A stretch of 64,000 nucleotides of DNA from Agrypnia vestita (taxonomy: Eukaryota > Arthropoda > Insecta > Trichoptera > Phryganeidae), in assembly GCA_016648135.1 (NCBI GenBank), contig JADDOH010000494.1, positions 1 through 64,000 of the forward strand. Reading direction: 5' to 3'. Shown here piece after piece: positions 53,385 through 64,000 of this stretch. The notes beneath the pieces are model-generated. The model did no database searches, had not been told where the DNA came from, and saw only the letters and a list, made by a program, of their open reading frames with translations. Position 1 is the first letter of the stretch; each line of letters starts with the position of its first letter. A program made the position numbers and the translations under genes.

Positions 53385-56300
53385 TGTAACGATATTGGCC
53401 TATTCAAATAGGCATTGCTGAAAAATTATACGAAAATATCTATCTGCTAAAGTTTATAATAAAGAGAAGCTTCACAAACCGTTAAATACTCTATAATTAA
53501 ATATTTGCCGGATAAATAAGTACGGACGAGCTTTATTATTTTGCACGCGGGCGTGTAAAGCAGGCTTTATGTTATTTTGTTTAACGAGATGTCCAATCAC
53601 AGACGCGGGCGTTAGCACCGAATCTGACCAATGAAACGCGTCTTTAGAGTTAGACTTGGACCTTTACACGCGAGTTGGAATCAAAAATGGCGAGAGATAG
53701 GAGCTATTGTTAGGCGTTACAAATTGGAAAGCGGCACTTGAGTTTTCAGCTTGAAGGTCGGCGGAGGCTTTGTCGAGGAGAGTCAGGAAGGAAGATAATT
53801 TGGCTGGATCGAGGAAAAAGCCAGAGGTTGATAATAATTCAAAGAGAATTGGAACAGTGAACAGCTAAGCATTTTCAATATTATTTATTTCTATTGCCTT
53901 TTTCGTGTATTCAATTTAGAACTTTCTGGATCGTAACAATTATTGATATATGTTGTGGATTGTTTTGTTACGTATTTTGGGCCTAGTGATAATTATTACT
54001 ATACGCGCTTCGGATTTAATGTACAAGAAATCGTAATGTGGCGACTGTGAATTATTGCATAACGCTTATGAAATATATAATTCTGTCGCTGTTCATATGA
54101 AAAATCATTTAAATTCGAGATTCATGTATTACCAAAGATATAAAGGCTTTAAAATGGAATACTTTACTGACGAATGGTGTTTCGTGTTCGTTCGTGGGTT
54201 TTAAAATTCAGTATAATTATGTATATTCAATGTCGCGAGGTTCGGAATGTGCGAGAGGTTCTTCAGGGCGGATGTATTCTTATGCTAAAGAATGCTTGTT
54301 ATCTATACTGGCGATTGAATACACGGATTTCTATATGATTTGTATTGTTTGGAAATAATTGGGATCGGAGTATTTATGGGGTTTTGATATCACGATTGTC
54401 AGTGTGATATAAATTCAAATCGTACGAGGAATTCCCCACAAGTAATATATTTTAAGAATGCATCTGGATTTTATATTTGTTTTATTAAAACATGATTGTG
54501 TGGTTTATCTGAACTCGTTACATGTTTTTATTGCGTCATTGGGCAGCCGTTCTAAACACAATTTGTTCCTAACAAATTCTTATGAAACGTATTTCGAATT
54601 GTACATGTTGTATAGGGATGGTTAATTTGGATACGGCCGGTCTTCGGCTGGGGAACACATTTGTGTTTTCTATTGCGGTTGGTTATTTTACTGTCGGCCT
54701 GTATGCGAGGGAGCTGTGCGTGGACGGTGTCGCGGATGCTGTCTGAACTTGTTTCAACTAGTACGAGAATTTAATTGTGTGTTTTGATATCGCGATTGTA
54801 AGCGTGATATAAAGTCAAATCGTGCGAGGAGTTTCTTACTAATAATATATTTTAAAAATGCATCTGGATTTTTTTATTTATTTTATTAAAACATAAACAT
54901 CAGCTTATTTGACTACAGAGAGGAAGAGTTTGTTCACAAAGGGCACTAGATATTATCAATTTCGTATGCGATCCCAAGATGTTAGAAATATTTTAGTTAA
55001 TATAATTTCTTTGAATATTTGCTGCGGAATAATATTTTATAAGAAGTTCATAACTACTTGTCAACGGACGATCTTATAAACATAGTGTATATTGCACAAT
55101 ATATTGAAATCAAAAATCTACGTATTTCCTAGGTGGCGGAACTCAAACATACCTGTAATTATAATTACATTTTGATATATTGCTACGCCTTTTAATCGGT
55201 TAATGGATAGTACATGTGTAATGTTTACGCCTGCATGTGATATCACTATGCAGCGTAGATGAACTATATTTAAGGGGTTTATGTCCTGCATGTGCTCGGC
55301 GTGGAGGGAATAGTCACATTGTTTTATTCATTCAATATTAGATATTTGAAATGTTTCTACAACATTTTCCATTATTGTGGGCAGTTCGCGGTTTGATCAG
55401 GGGTAGTTAACCTTCGGTCTTCCGTAACCGTGATAGTTTTTCATATGACATTGTTTTATTCATTCAATATTAGATATTTGAAATGTTTTCTAGAACATTA
55501 TTCACTATTGTGGGCAGTTCGCGGTGTGTTCAGGGGTAGTTAACCTTCGGTCTTCCGTGATCACGTTATTTACTAATATGACAGATTGTTTTGTTTTGTT
55601 CGTTTAATATAAGTAATATCATATTTTTATGAGTTACCGTAATTATTTATCTATATGATTTTATTATTGAGAGTGATGCAACGAATACTACCTTCACGAG
55701 TACGAATATCGGGCTTACTATTCGGTGAATACGAATGCGAATATTTCCACCAAGGTGGGGGAACTTGAACATACTTGTAAATATAATAACCTTGATGCAA
55801 CGAATACTACTTCCACGAATACGAATATCAGGCCTACTATTCGGTGAATACGAATGCGAATATTTCCACCAAGGTGGGGGAACTTGAACATACTTGTAAA
55901 TATAATAACCTTGATGCAACGAATACTACCTTCATGAATACGAATATCAGGCCAACTATTCGGTGAATACGAATGCGAATATTTCCACCAATGTGGGGGA
56001 GAACGCAAGCATACTTGTAATTGTATTGTTTATGTCTGCTTGTGATATCACTATACGGCGTAGATGAACTAGTTTTAAGGGGTTTATGTCCTGTATGTGC
56101 TTGGCGTAGTGGGAATAGTCTTCTCGTTTCTAGGATTCTATACAGGTTTACAGGTGCTGATATTGAAATATATATACAAGGAAAACACTATTTTGGGAAC
56201 CATTAATTGGATGGAAGATATTGAAGCACACATACACACAAGGAGGACGTTATGTTAAATACATGACTGGAACGTTGTTATTGGAAAACACAGGCGTCCA

Positions 56301-56475
56301 GTCGGCGGGACGCAAGCATATTTGTAATTATATTGGTCATGTCTGCATGTGATATCATTGTACTGAAGCTCGATGCGGTAGCTTAAAGTCTCAAGCTTTG
56401 GGCTTCTCGTAAAACTTACATTATTAAACTTTATAGTTAGGTATTTAGCTTAGGTGTACAGGTAGTTACGTTACA
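53385..56475 (+). repeat. 5' LTR (3,091 bp, internally deleted)
   Basis: It starts TGTAACGATATTGGCC and ends TAGTTACGTTACA, so the ends form the inverted pair TGTAAC/GTTACA. It matches the second LTR (offset 6,225-6,226) up to 56363, then jumps to 112 bp (56364-56475) not present in the visible second LTR. It therefore seems to have lost at least 1.4 kb inside. Internal repeats: a 130-bp pair (55317, 55448), three 119-bp units (55675-56031), a ~307-bp unit, and a diverged ~410-bp spaced pair (54375, 54783). Confidence 0.8.
55675..56031 (+). repeat. three 119-bp tandem units in the LTR
   Basis: GATGCAACGAATACTACCTT starts units at 55675, 55794 and 55913, each ending near ACTTGTAAATATAATAACC. 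The third changes into GAACGCAAGCATACTTG. The same array is at 61901-62257 in the other LTR. Open frames over it are by-products of the repeat. Confidence 0.85.
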
Positions 56476-56476
56476 G

Positions 56477-56493
56477 TGGTGCCGTGACCAGGA
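56477..56493 (+). promoter_or_regulatory. primer-binding-site-like sequence
   Basis: TGGTGCCGTGACCAGGA begins one base after the LTR end GTTACA. TGG matches the complement of a tRNA CCA end, and TGGTGCCGTGACC-like sites are seen in insect BEL/Pao-type elements (from memory, not searched). Confidence 0.6.
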
Positions 56494-59400
56494 GATATGT
56501 TTCAAGAGTGAGATTCGTATTCATTTTATTAGATTAATTAATAGTGTAAAAAGAAAAAAAAAATATAGTTTTAATTATAATGGCATTTTTCTTTCCACGC
56601 TTAAGCATGTCTTTACGCGCGCTCTATCAAAAATCATTTAGTGTTCGCACGGTCTATATAAATCACGTATTGATTCAAAAACAAGAGAGTTAAAATATCT
56701 ATTTAAAGTCTTGTAGTGGACAAGCGGTAATGGCTTACGCGGTCTAGTTGGAATCGCGCTCGGCCGAGTATATAATAAACCGGTTCTTAATAGTAGCGGC
56801 GATAGGCATTTGACCTTGATATTGATGATATTGAGTATACACGCGCCATATACATTTTATAGATATAAGTGATAGCTACCATGGGTAATTAAGCAATCTT
56901 TTAAAGAAGCGGTGTGTTAGGAAATATTTCCTTTTAAATATTGAAAGTATATAACGTGAAGGTTGATAATTCTAGAACATCTTGTATGCCTTGAAGAAAA
57001 AAGAAGTTTACTATAATTTTAAGTACTTTGAAAAATCTTCTGACGGGATAGTAGTGACATCTGTGCGAGTTTCACTTCAGGGATTTTTATATTATATGCG
57101 CGCGGTTGTAGTTCGGGACAGATAAAATCTTTTTTTGGACATGTTACATTTCGAAAGTTGGATTCCTTTCCGGTTTAGAACTAGTTCCAAATAATGTTTG
57201 ACACGGTATAGAGAGATCGGTTCCGGCTCCTTCGTCGCCTCTAGTTTTACAGGCGGTTATGATTTGAATCACTTCATTCTCCTTCGTTATACCTATCTTT
57301 GGCATGTTTGATCATTTTTAGTTTCAACTTCAACTTCGGCTCGACTTCAGCTGAACTTCAATTTAAAATTTACGAATTACGATTTACGATTTACGATTTA
57401 CGATTTACGATTTACGATTTACGATTTACGATTTACGATTTACGATTTACGATTTACGATTTACGATTTACATTTACGTCTTTTACAGTCTTGGTTATTT
57501 CATGATGTATATTACGGACTTATATTCGATGCATGCATGATGTGAAGCTGTAACCGCATGTATGCATGTACACATGTACATGCGTGTGTGTTTGTATGTA
57601 TGTACTTGTCACCCTTCTTCGTTTTCTTTTGCCTCGCGAAAAATCTTTGTTTCTTTAGGGAGTAGTAACATTAGCCCATGCTTTCGAAACAGTATCGTCA
57701 AGCGTCTTTTACAATTCCTAGATTAGTGACTACATAAGAATTATAAGCAGGACGTTTAGAGAGGGCTGTAAAAGGTTTAGACCTGGAGTAAGGTTACGAT
57801 ATATATGTCTATTGAGGTTGATGATATCACGATGTACTTCATATAAGAACCGTTTCTTCGACGCTTACGTATCGGGTCAAGTACATTGAATTATTTTGCG
57901 AATAGTCGGAATTCGGATAATCCTGTCAACGTGGTGAAAGGCGAAGCGTTATAATCTGCAGGACGGTTATGTGAGCTAGCTTTGGACTTACATATTTTCT
58001 GGCGGATAGCGGATGTTCGGTTGGTTGGACATGGGAATAGAGTCTTATAGACAGGGGGAAGGATGTTAGGTTCGTACAAGTGTAGTGCCAGCAGTTTTAG
58101 TATTTTATCAACAGAGAGGGGAGATGCGGGTGCGTGTTCACTATGGGAACAATAGTGTAATGTAGATTCAAATTGTCGATTACTTTTTCAACAATAGGGT
58201 ACGTGGCGCGCTTCTTTAATGGAGGTGCATCGTCTTTAGATATCTCCTTTGAGAGTTAGTCGTGTAGTTAGTTGAGAACAATCATAATAGGAGTATACCT
58301 TTTGTTGATACGCGATCTGCAGTTATTATAGGGGGATACGATTTTGCAAACTAATCTTTGGAAGATTTTGGATGCGTGCCACATATAGCTTTGGGGAAGG
58401 GGGTAATAGCGAAGCATCATCATCATTTTAAGTACCCGTGTGCAAGGGGATATTGAGATCAATGTGTGGTTATAAATACTAGGAATCCGGTTGTTTGGCT
58501 CACACGAATGAGATGAACATGAAGAAAGTTTAACACAATTCTGGAAGTTTGAAAACTTCGCGGTTCGCGTTCATTGGAGAAGTTTGCAGTTAGCGTTTGC
58601 TCGGTTGAATTTGTTTGTATAGTGACCTTGTCGTCGTGTATATTCGGGTATGGGTGCTAGTCAGAAGGTGTTAGGGGAAGTATACGCCGGGGGAAGTGCT
58701 ACAATGTAACGAGCTGGTGAGCACTAGGGATGTACCATCTATAAAGGGAAACGAGGAGTGACGGAGCGGGGGAAGTGGTGTCTCTTTTGATCTGTTGAAA
58801 GCGGAATGGGGTCGAGTAATTGACAGGCACAACGATGGGACGTTCGATTGATAATAGGAATTCGGATCTTCCCAATCAGTTGAGTAAAATAGATGCGGTC
58901 ACCTTTTCTTTCGATTTCTAATATTTATATTAACCGAACACTTTTAGAAAAAAAAAAACAGTTGTAGTTGGGAACAAGGCGTCTTCATCACTGCGTGAAC
59001 ACGTGCGTTTGGGATCGTCGGGATTGCTAAACTACTTCTTTATTATGGGGAGTAGATTATTGTCTTAAGGGGTGCTATTTTAATAATTTGCGGCGAACGC
59101 GTTTTGAGAGAGAAAGTGTGGATAGAACGGACCGATTTTAGATGGGGGAAGGGTGTACAATGGTATAACGTGTTGATGAACACTTACATGGGGACGAAAT
59201 TCTAACATGAAATCAAATTCTTTCAGAACGGGGGAAGCATAGCTATAAGCAGGATTGCTTATACAATGTTGAAGATTTTAAGATCTAGTTGAATAACGGG
59301 CGCGATCGTATGAGGCGTTCAAGTTACTTTCGATTAATTGTGGGTATTTGAGCCTTACTTGCTGTTTAAATGATGTAGATACGGATCTTTGGTTTCTTAT

Positions 59401-59597
59401 TAACTTTCTAACATGCCTGCGCGTAGGACTTAGTCAATTTAGCTAATACGTCTTACCATAGCTTCTTGCAACACCTGGTTCGCGGATGAATTTTCTAAGG
59501 GTATACCAAATGATGCCAAACGAAGGAACGAAGGGGTCTAATAGCTACCTATGTTTGTGGCGACGCGTCCCTGCTCATGCGATCGTACCGCGCCGCC
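56494..59597 (+). other. non-coding interior of the LARD-like element
   Basis: About 3.1 kb lacks any long frame or retroelement protein motif. It contains the heptamer array (57377-57470), the reiterated GGGGGAAG motif (58054-59608) and is GC-richer than the flanks. Weak similarity between 58689-58890 and 59144-59400 suggests an old ~455-bp tandem repeat. Confidence 0.6.
57377..57470 (+). repeat. (TTACGAT)n heptamer array
   Basis: About 13 nearly perfect copies of TTACGAT run head to tail. The unit length of 7 shifts the frame each time and gives the translated pattern YDLRFTI. It is not a protein signal. Confidence 0.9.
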
Positions 59598-59608
59598 CCA
59601 GGGGGAAG
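58054..59608 (+). repeat. reiterated GGGGGAAG motif
   Basis: GGGGGAAG occurs at 58054, 58689, 58768, 59144, 59230 and 59601, and GGGGAAG at 58393 and 58674, all on the plus strand. The last one is the polypurine tract that abuts the second LTR. I saw no such density elsewhere in the window. Confidence 0.7.
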
Positions 59609-59609
59609 C
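59598..59609 (+). promoter_or_regulatory. polypurine tract
   Basis: CAGGGGGAAGC lies directly before TGTAACGATATTGGCC of the second LTR. This is where plus-strand priming by the polypurine tract is expected. Confidence 0.7.
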
Positions 59610-61900
59610 TGTAACGATATTGGCCTATTCAAATAGACATTGCTGAAAAATTATACGAAAATATCTATCTGCTAAAGTTTATAATAAAGAGAAGCTTCAC
59701 AAACCGTTAAATACTCTATAATTAAATATTTGCCGGATAAATAAGTACGGACGAGCTTTATTATTTTGCACGCGGGCGTGTAAAGCAGGCTTTATGTTAT
59801 TTTGTTTAACGAGATGTCCAATCACAGACGCGGGCGTTAGCACCGAATCTGACCAATGAAACGCGTCTTTAGAGTTAGACTTGGACCTTTACACGCGAGT
59901 TGGAATCAAAAATGGCGAGAGATAGGAGCTATTGTTAGGCGTTACAAATTGGAAAGCGGCACTTGAGTTTTCAGCTTGAAGGTCGGCGGAGGCTTTGTCG
60001 AGGAGAGTCAGGAAGGAAGATAATTTGGCTGGATCGAGGAAAAAGCCAGAGGTTGATAATAATTCAAAGAGAATTGGAACAGTGAACAGCTAAGCATTTT
60101 CAATATTATTTATTTCTATTGCCTTTTTCGTGTATTCAATTTAGAACTTTCTGGATCGTAACAATTATTGATATATGTTGTGGATTGTTTTGTTACGTAT
60201 TTTGGGCCTAGTGATAATTATTACTATACGCGCTTCGGATTTAATGTACAAGAAATCGTAATGTGGCGACTGTGAATTATTGCATAACGCTTATGAAATA
60301 TATAATTCTGTCGCTGTTCATATGAAAAATCATTTAAATTCGAGATTCATGTATTACCAAAGATATAAAGGCTTTAAAATGGAATACTTTACTGACGAAT
60401 GGTGTTTCGTGTTCGTTCGTGGGTTTTAAAATTCAGTATAATTATGTATATTCAATGTCGCGAGGTTCGGAATGTGCGAGAGGTTCTTCAGGGCGGATGT
60501 ATTCTTATGCTAAAGAATGCTTGTTATCTATACTGGCGATTGAATACACGGATTTCTATATGATTTGTATTGTTTGGAAATAATTGGGATCGGAGTATTT
60601 ATGGGGTTTTGATATCACGATTGTCAGTGTGATATAAATTCAAATCGTACGAGGAATTCCCCACAAGTAATATATTTTAAAAATGCATCTGGATTTTATA
60701 TTTGTTTTATTAAAACATGATTGTGTGGTTTATCTGAACTCGTTACATGTTTTTATTGCGTCATTGGGCAGCCGTTCTAAACACAATTTGTTCCTAACAA
60801 ATTCTTATGAAACGTATTTCGAATTGTACATGTTGTATAGGGATGGTTAATTTGGATACGGCCGGTCTTCGGCTGGGGAACACATTTGTGTTTTCTATTG
60901 CGGTTGGTTATTTTACTGTCGGCCTGTATGCGAGGGAGCTGTGCGTGGACGGTGTCGCGGATGCTGTCTGAACTTGTTTCAACTAGTACGAGAATTTAAT
61001 TGTGTGTTTTGATATCGCGATTGTAAGCGTGATATAAAGTCAAATCGTGCGAGGAGTTTCTTACTAATAATATATTTTAAAAATGCATCTGGATTTTTTT
61101 ATTTATTTTATTAAAACATAAACATCAGCTTATTTGACTACAGAGAGGAAGAGTTTGTTCACAAAGGGCACTAGATATTATCAATTTCGTATGCGATCCC
61201 AAGATGTTAGAAATATTTTAGTTAATATAATTTCTTTGAATATTTGCTGCGGAATAATATTTTATAAGAAGTTCATAACTACTTGTCAACGGACGATCTT
61301 ATAAACATAGTGTATATTGCACAATATATTGAAATCAAAAAATCTACGTATTTCCTAGGTGGCGGAACTCAAACATACCTGTAATTATAATTACATTTTG
61401 ATATCTTGCTACGCCTTTTAATCGGTTAATGGATAGTACATGTGTAATGTTTACGCCTGCATGTGATATCACTATGCAGCGTAGATGAACTATATTTAAG
61501 GGGTTTATGTCCTGCATGTGCTCGGCGTAGAGGGAATAGTCACATTGTTTTATTCATTCAATATTAGATATTTGAAATGTTTCTACAACATTTTCCATTA
61601 TTGTGGGCAGTTCGCGGTTTGATCAGGGGTAGTTAACCTTCGGTCTTCCGTAACCGTGATAGTTTTTCATATGACATTGTTTTATTCATTCAATATTAGA
61701 TATTTGAAATGTTTTCTAGAACATTATTCACTATTGTGGGCAGTTCGCGGTGTGTTCAGGGGTAGCTAACCTTCGGTCTTCCGTGATCACGTTATTTACT
61801 AATATGACAGATTGTTTTGTTTTGTTCGTTTAATATAAGTAGTATCATATTTTTATGAGTTACCGTAATTATTTATCTATATGATTTTATTATTGAGAGT

Positions 61901-62257
61901 GATGCAACGAATACTACCTTCACGAGTACGAATATCGGGCTTACTATTCGGTGAATACGAATGCGAATATTTCCACCAAGGTGGGGGAACTTGAACATAC
62001 TTGTAAATATAATAACCTTGATGCAACGAATACTACCTTCATGAATACGAATATCAGGCCTACTATTCGGTGAATACGAATGCGAATATTTCCACCAAGG
62101 TGGGGGAACTTGAACATACTTGTAAATATAATAACCTTGATGCAACGAATACTACCTTCATGAATACGAATATCAGGCCAACTATTCGGTGAATGCGAAT
62201 GCGAATATTTCCACCAATGTGGGGGAGAACGCAAGCATACTTGTAATTGTATTGTTT
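61901..62257 (+). repeat. three 119-bp tandem units, second LTR copy
   Basis: This is the counterpart of 55675-56031 at an offset of 6,226, with a few substitutions. Confidence 0.85.
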
Positions 62258-63570
62258 ATGTCTGCTTGTGATATCACTATACGGCGTAGATGAACTAGTT
62301 TGAAAGGGCTTATGTTCTGTATGTGCTTGGCGTAGTGGGAATAGTCTTCTCGTTTCTAGGATTCTATACAGGTTTACAGGTGCTGATATTGAAATATATA
62401 TACAAGGAAAACACTATTTTGGGAACCATTAATTGGATGGAAGATATTGAAGCACACATACACACAAGGAGGACGTTATGTTAAATACATGACTGGAAAG
62501 TTGTTATTGGAAAACACAGGCGTCCAGTCGGCGGGACGCAAGCATATTTGTAATTATATTGGTCATGTCTGCATGTGATATCATTGTACGGCGTAGATGA
62601 ACTAGTTTTAAGGGGTTTATGTCCTGTATGTGCTCGGCGTAGAGGGAATAGTTTTCTTGTTTCTAGGATCTAATACAGTTTTACAGGTGCTGATATTGAA
62701 ATATATATATATATACAAGGAAAACACTATTTTGGGAATCACTAACTGGATGACAGATATTGCAGCACACATACACACAAGGAGGACGTTATGTTAAATA
62801 CATGACTGTAAAGTTGTTATTGGAATACACAGGCGCCACTAGAAGATATGGGCAGTTTGCAGAGAACTTCAACTTCTGTCAGTTAAGGACCTTTTACTAT
62901 TACTATTCTTTCGCCTTTTTGCATAACCGTGGATGAACTAGATTGAAGGGGTTTATGTTCTGTATGTGCTCGGCGTAGAGGGAATAGTTTTCTTGTTTCT
63001 AGGATCTAATACAGTTTTACAGGCGCTGATATTAAAATATATATACAAGGGAAATGAAGGGCTACACAGGCGCTGGTAATTGCTCAATTTTGGAGAGTTA
63101 TATTACTTCGGATCAGGATGCCATCTCAGAAGCAGACCAACTACAGAACTAAGATAAGAACCTTTGATATTATTTATTCCTGATGTTTTCTTATGTGTAT
63201 CAAATGGAATGTTCGTGCTATATAATTTGTCATTGTCTCATGGTCACTATTCATTTCATTACGTGGGTTCAGAGTTCGACGGTAACGGACGCGGAAACAA
63301 ATTAGTACTGATGTCGGGACGTAACGTCGGTATTATATCTTAATTATCTTTAGGATAGAAGCGAGGTCATCATACGTGCATTCTGCATTTCAAACGTTTT
63401 ACTAACATATATAAATACATATTATTGCGTTTTACAAATTGAATATGATCTCGGGAAATAGGCAGTCCGTCCGGTTATGCAATGTTAACTTCCAACGTAG
63501 CATAATGAGATCTTATTACCGGTGCTAGACTCTCGAGGTTAGTTACGTGATTGTTGTATAAATGGAATAG

Positions 63571-64000
63571 TGAAGGGGATTGAAGAATGAGATACACTCG
63601 CGATACAGATTGTATGTAACTGGGATCAAATGACGGGGTGCGTGTTCTCGGTCCAGGGGATGAACGGGACTGCGGAGACACTCTGGGTGGGTCTAAGTAG
63701 AATTGCGCAAAGCCTCCACACAGTTAAAATGTGTTCAGTCAAGCAAAGGTGAAGCATTTCGAATCGGACCAGAGCGTCGTGCCTCAAACACAGCCGGAGG
63801 GAAGAAGCCCCTACGTTCTTTCACTCCCTTGGCCCGACGAGCTCGAATTCCGGATGTGAATGTTCATGAATGTCAGCTAAAGGACTCAGGTAGCCGTACC
63901 TCAATCGAAACCTTCGTTCGGGACCTCATCAACGTACGAGACAGGGCGTTCAGCATGGACGAGCAACTATGAGAAGCAAATGAATGAAGGGGATTGAAGA
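63571..64000 (+). repeat. start of a ~414-bp tandem repeat at the window end
   Basis: TGAAGGGGATTGAAGA occurs at 63571 and again at 63985, at the last bases of the window. The intervening unit is GC-richer and holds an 89-codon frame (63703-63972; KPLRSFTPLARRARIPDVNV) without a recognised domain. Whether it belongs to the LTR is unknown. Confidence 0.4.

Larger units (their letters stand above)
53385..64000 (+). mobile_element. LARD-like LTR element, 3' end beyond the window
   Basis: Two direct copies of about 2,980 bp (53385-56363 and 59610-62589) flank 3.1 kb of non-coding sequence. The copies differ at roughly twenty positions by eye, so the insertion is young. A primer-binding-like site follows the first copy and a polypurine tract precedes the second. 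No gag, protease, integrase or polymerase motif was seen. Elements with LTRs over 4 kb and non-coding interiors are known as LARDs. An autonomous BEL/Pao-type relative is a guess based on the PBS style. Confidence 0.8.
59610..64000 (+). repeat. 3' LTR, at least 4,391 bp, open at the window end
   Basis: It matches the 5' LTR through 62589, then continues with further ~307-bp-type units (CGGCGTAGATGAACTAG, to about 63060) and unique sequence to 64000. No GTTACA end was found in this stretch. The stray fragment at 47809 follows this longer arrangement, so the long form is likely the original. Confidence 0.65.

Noticed and set aside
55647..56008. Overlapping minus-strand frames of 90-96 codons (also 61873-62234)
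   Set aside because: They lie on the three 119-bp tandem units of the LTR and their 'protein' simply repeats with the DNA unit. Not a gene.
57299..57505. Frame with a repeated YDLRFTI motif
   Set aside because: By-product of the TTACGAT heptamer array.
63703..63972. 89-codon frame near the window end
   Set aside because: Starts at TTG, has no recognised domain and lies in a repetitive segment. Not called as a gene.

Overview
The window looks like a repeat-dense intergenic block of an arthropod (most likely insect) nuclear genome. It is AT-rich and has no bacterial-style genes. It carries tRNA-derived SINEs, decayed LINE reverse transcriptase tails, a mariner, Penelope-like elements (PLEs), LTR retrotransposons and foldback MITEs. 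The '(C)TAGCTGTGCCCGCG' head and 'TATATTAGTATAGAT' tail of one repeat family are reminiscent of moths and butterflies, but the order is not proven. I recognise no complete host protein-coding gene. Nearly all short open frames are chance frames or repeats.

Layout. Bases 1-53,384 are a mosaic of old and young transposable elements, often nested: a PLE-type insertion inside a foldback MITE (5.5-6.5 kb), a SINE inside a foldback (34.5-35.2 kb), LTR material inside a mariner (33.2-34.2 kb), and a LINE tail inside a foldback (49.8-50.3 kb). Decayed LINE C-termini lie at about 11, 12.8, 16, 19.9, 24.5, 27, 32.4, 40.4, 42, 45.6 and 49.9 kb. Two related SINE-like families (called S1 and S2 here) share a 5' hairpin head and a tail ending in AACGAAATTATTAT. 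Bases 53,385-64,000 hold one very large LTR element. Its 5' copy is 3,091 bp (TGTAAC...GTTACA), followed by a primer-binding-site-like sequence, a 3.1 kb non-coding interior and a polypurine tract. The second LTR then runs off the window after at least 4.39 kb. This is the layout of a LARD (large retrotransposon derivative).

Most interesting signals. (1) Many hammerhead ribozyme (HHR) motifs, about six with a full core (CTGANGA, stem II, GAAA, two-base-pair stem III, stem I), lie on both strands at 6.3, 9.3, 15.4, 23.95, 38.6 and 50.7 kb. At least eight decayed ones accompany them. One is tied to a PLE GIY-YIG nuclease remnant with a perfect 12-bp target duplication. Others sit in the middle of foldback or tandem units that resemble small non-autonomous retrozymes. 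(2) The LARD-like element with giant LTRs and a reiterated GGGGGAAG motif. (3) Perfect six-unit heat-shock-element arrays carried by a Helitron/SINE-like repeat at 2.4 and 25.8 kb, and a three-unit one just upstream of a TATA box in an LTR at 33.35 kb. (4) A 500-bp foldback MITE family whose two outer arms change together between subfamilies.

All alignments were made by eye. Repeat boundaries are approximate unless a target duplication or terminal repeat is stated.
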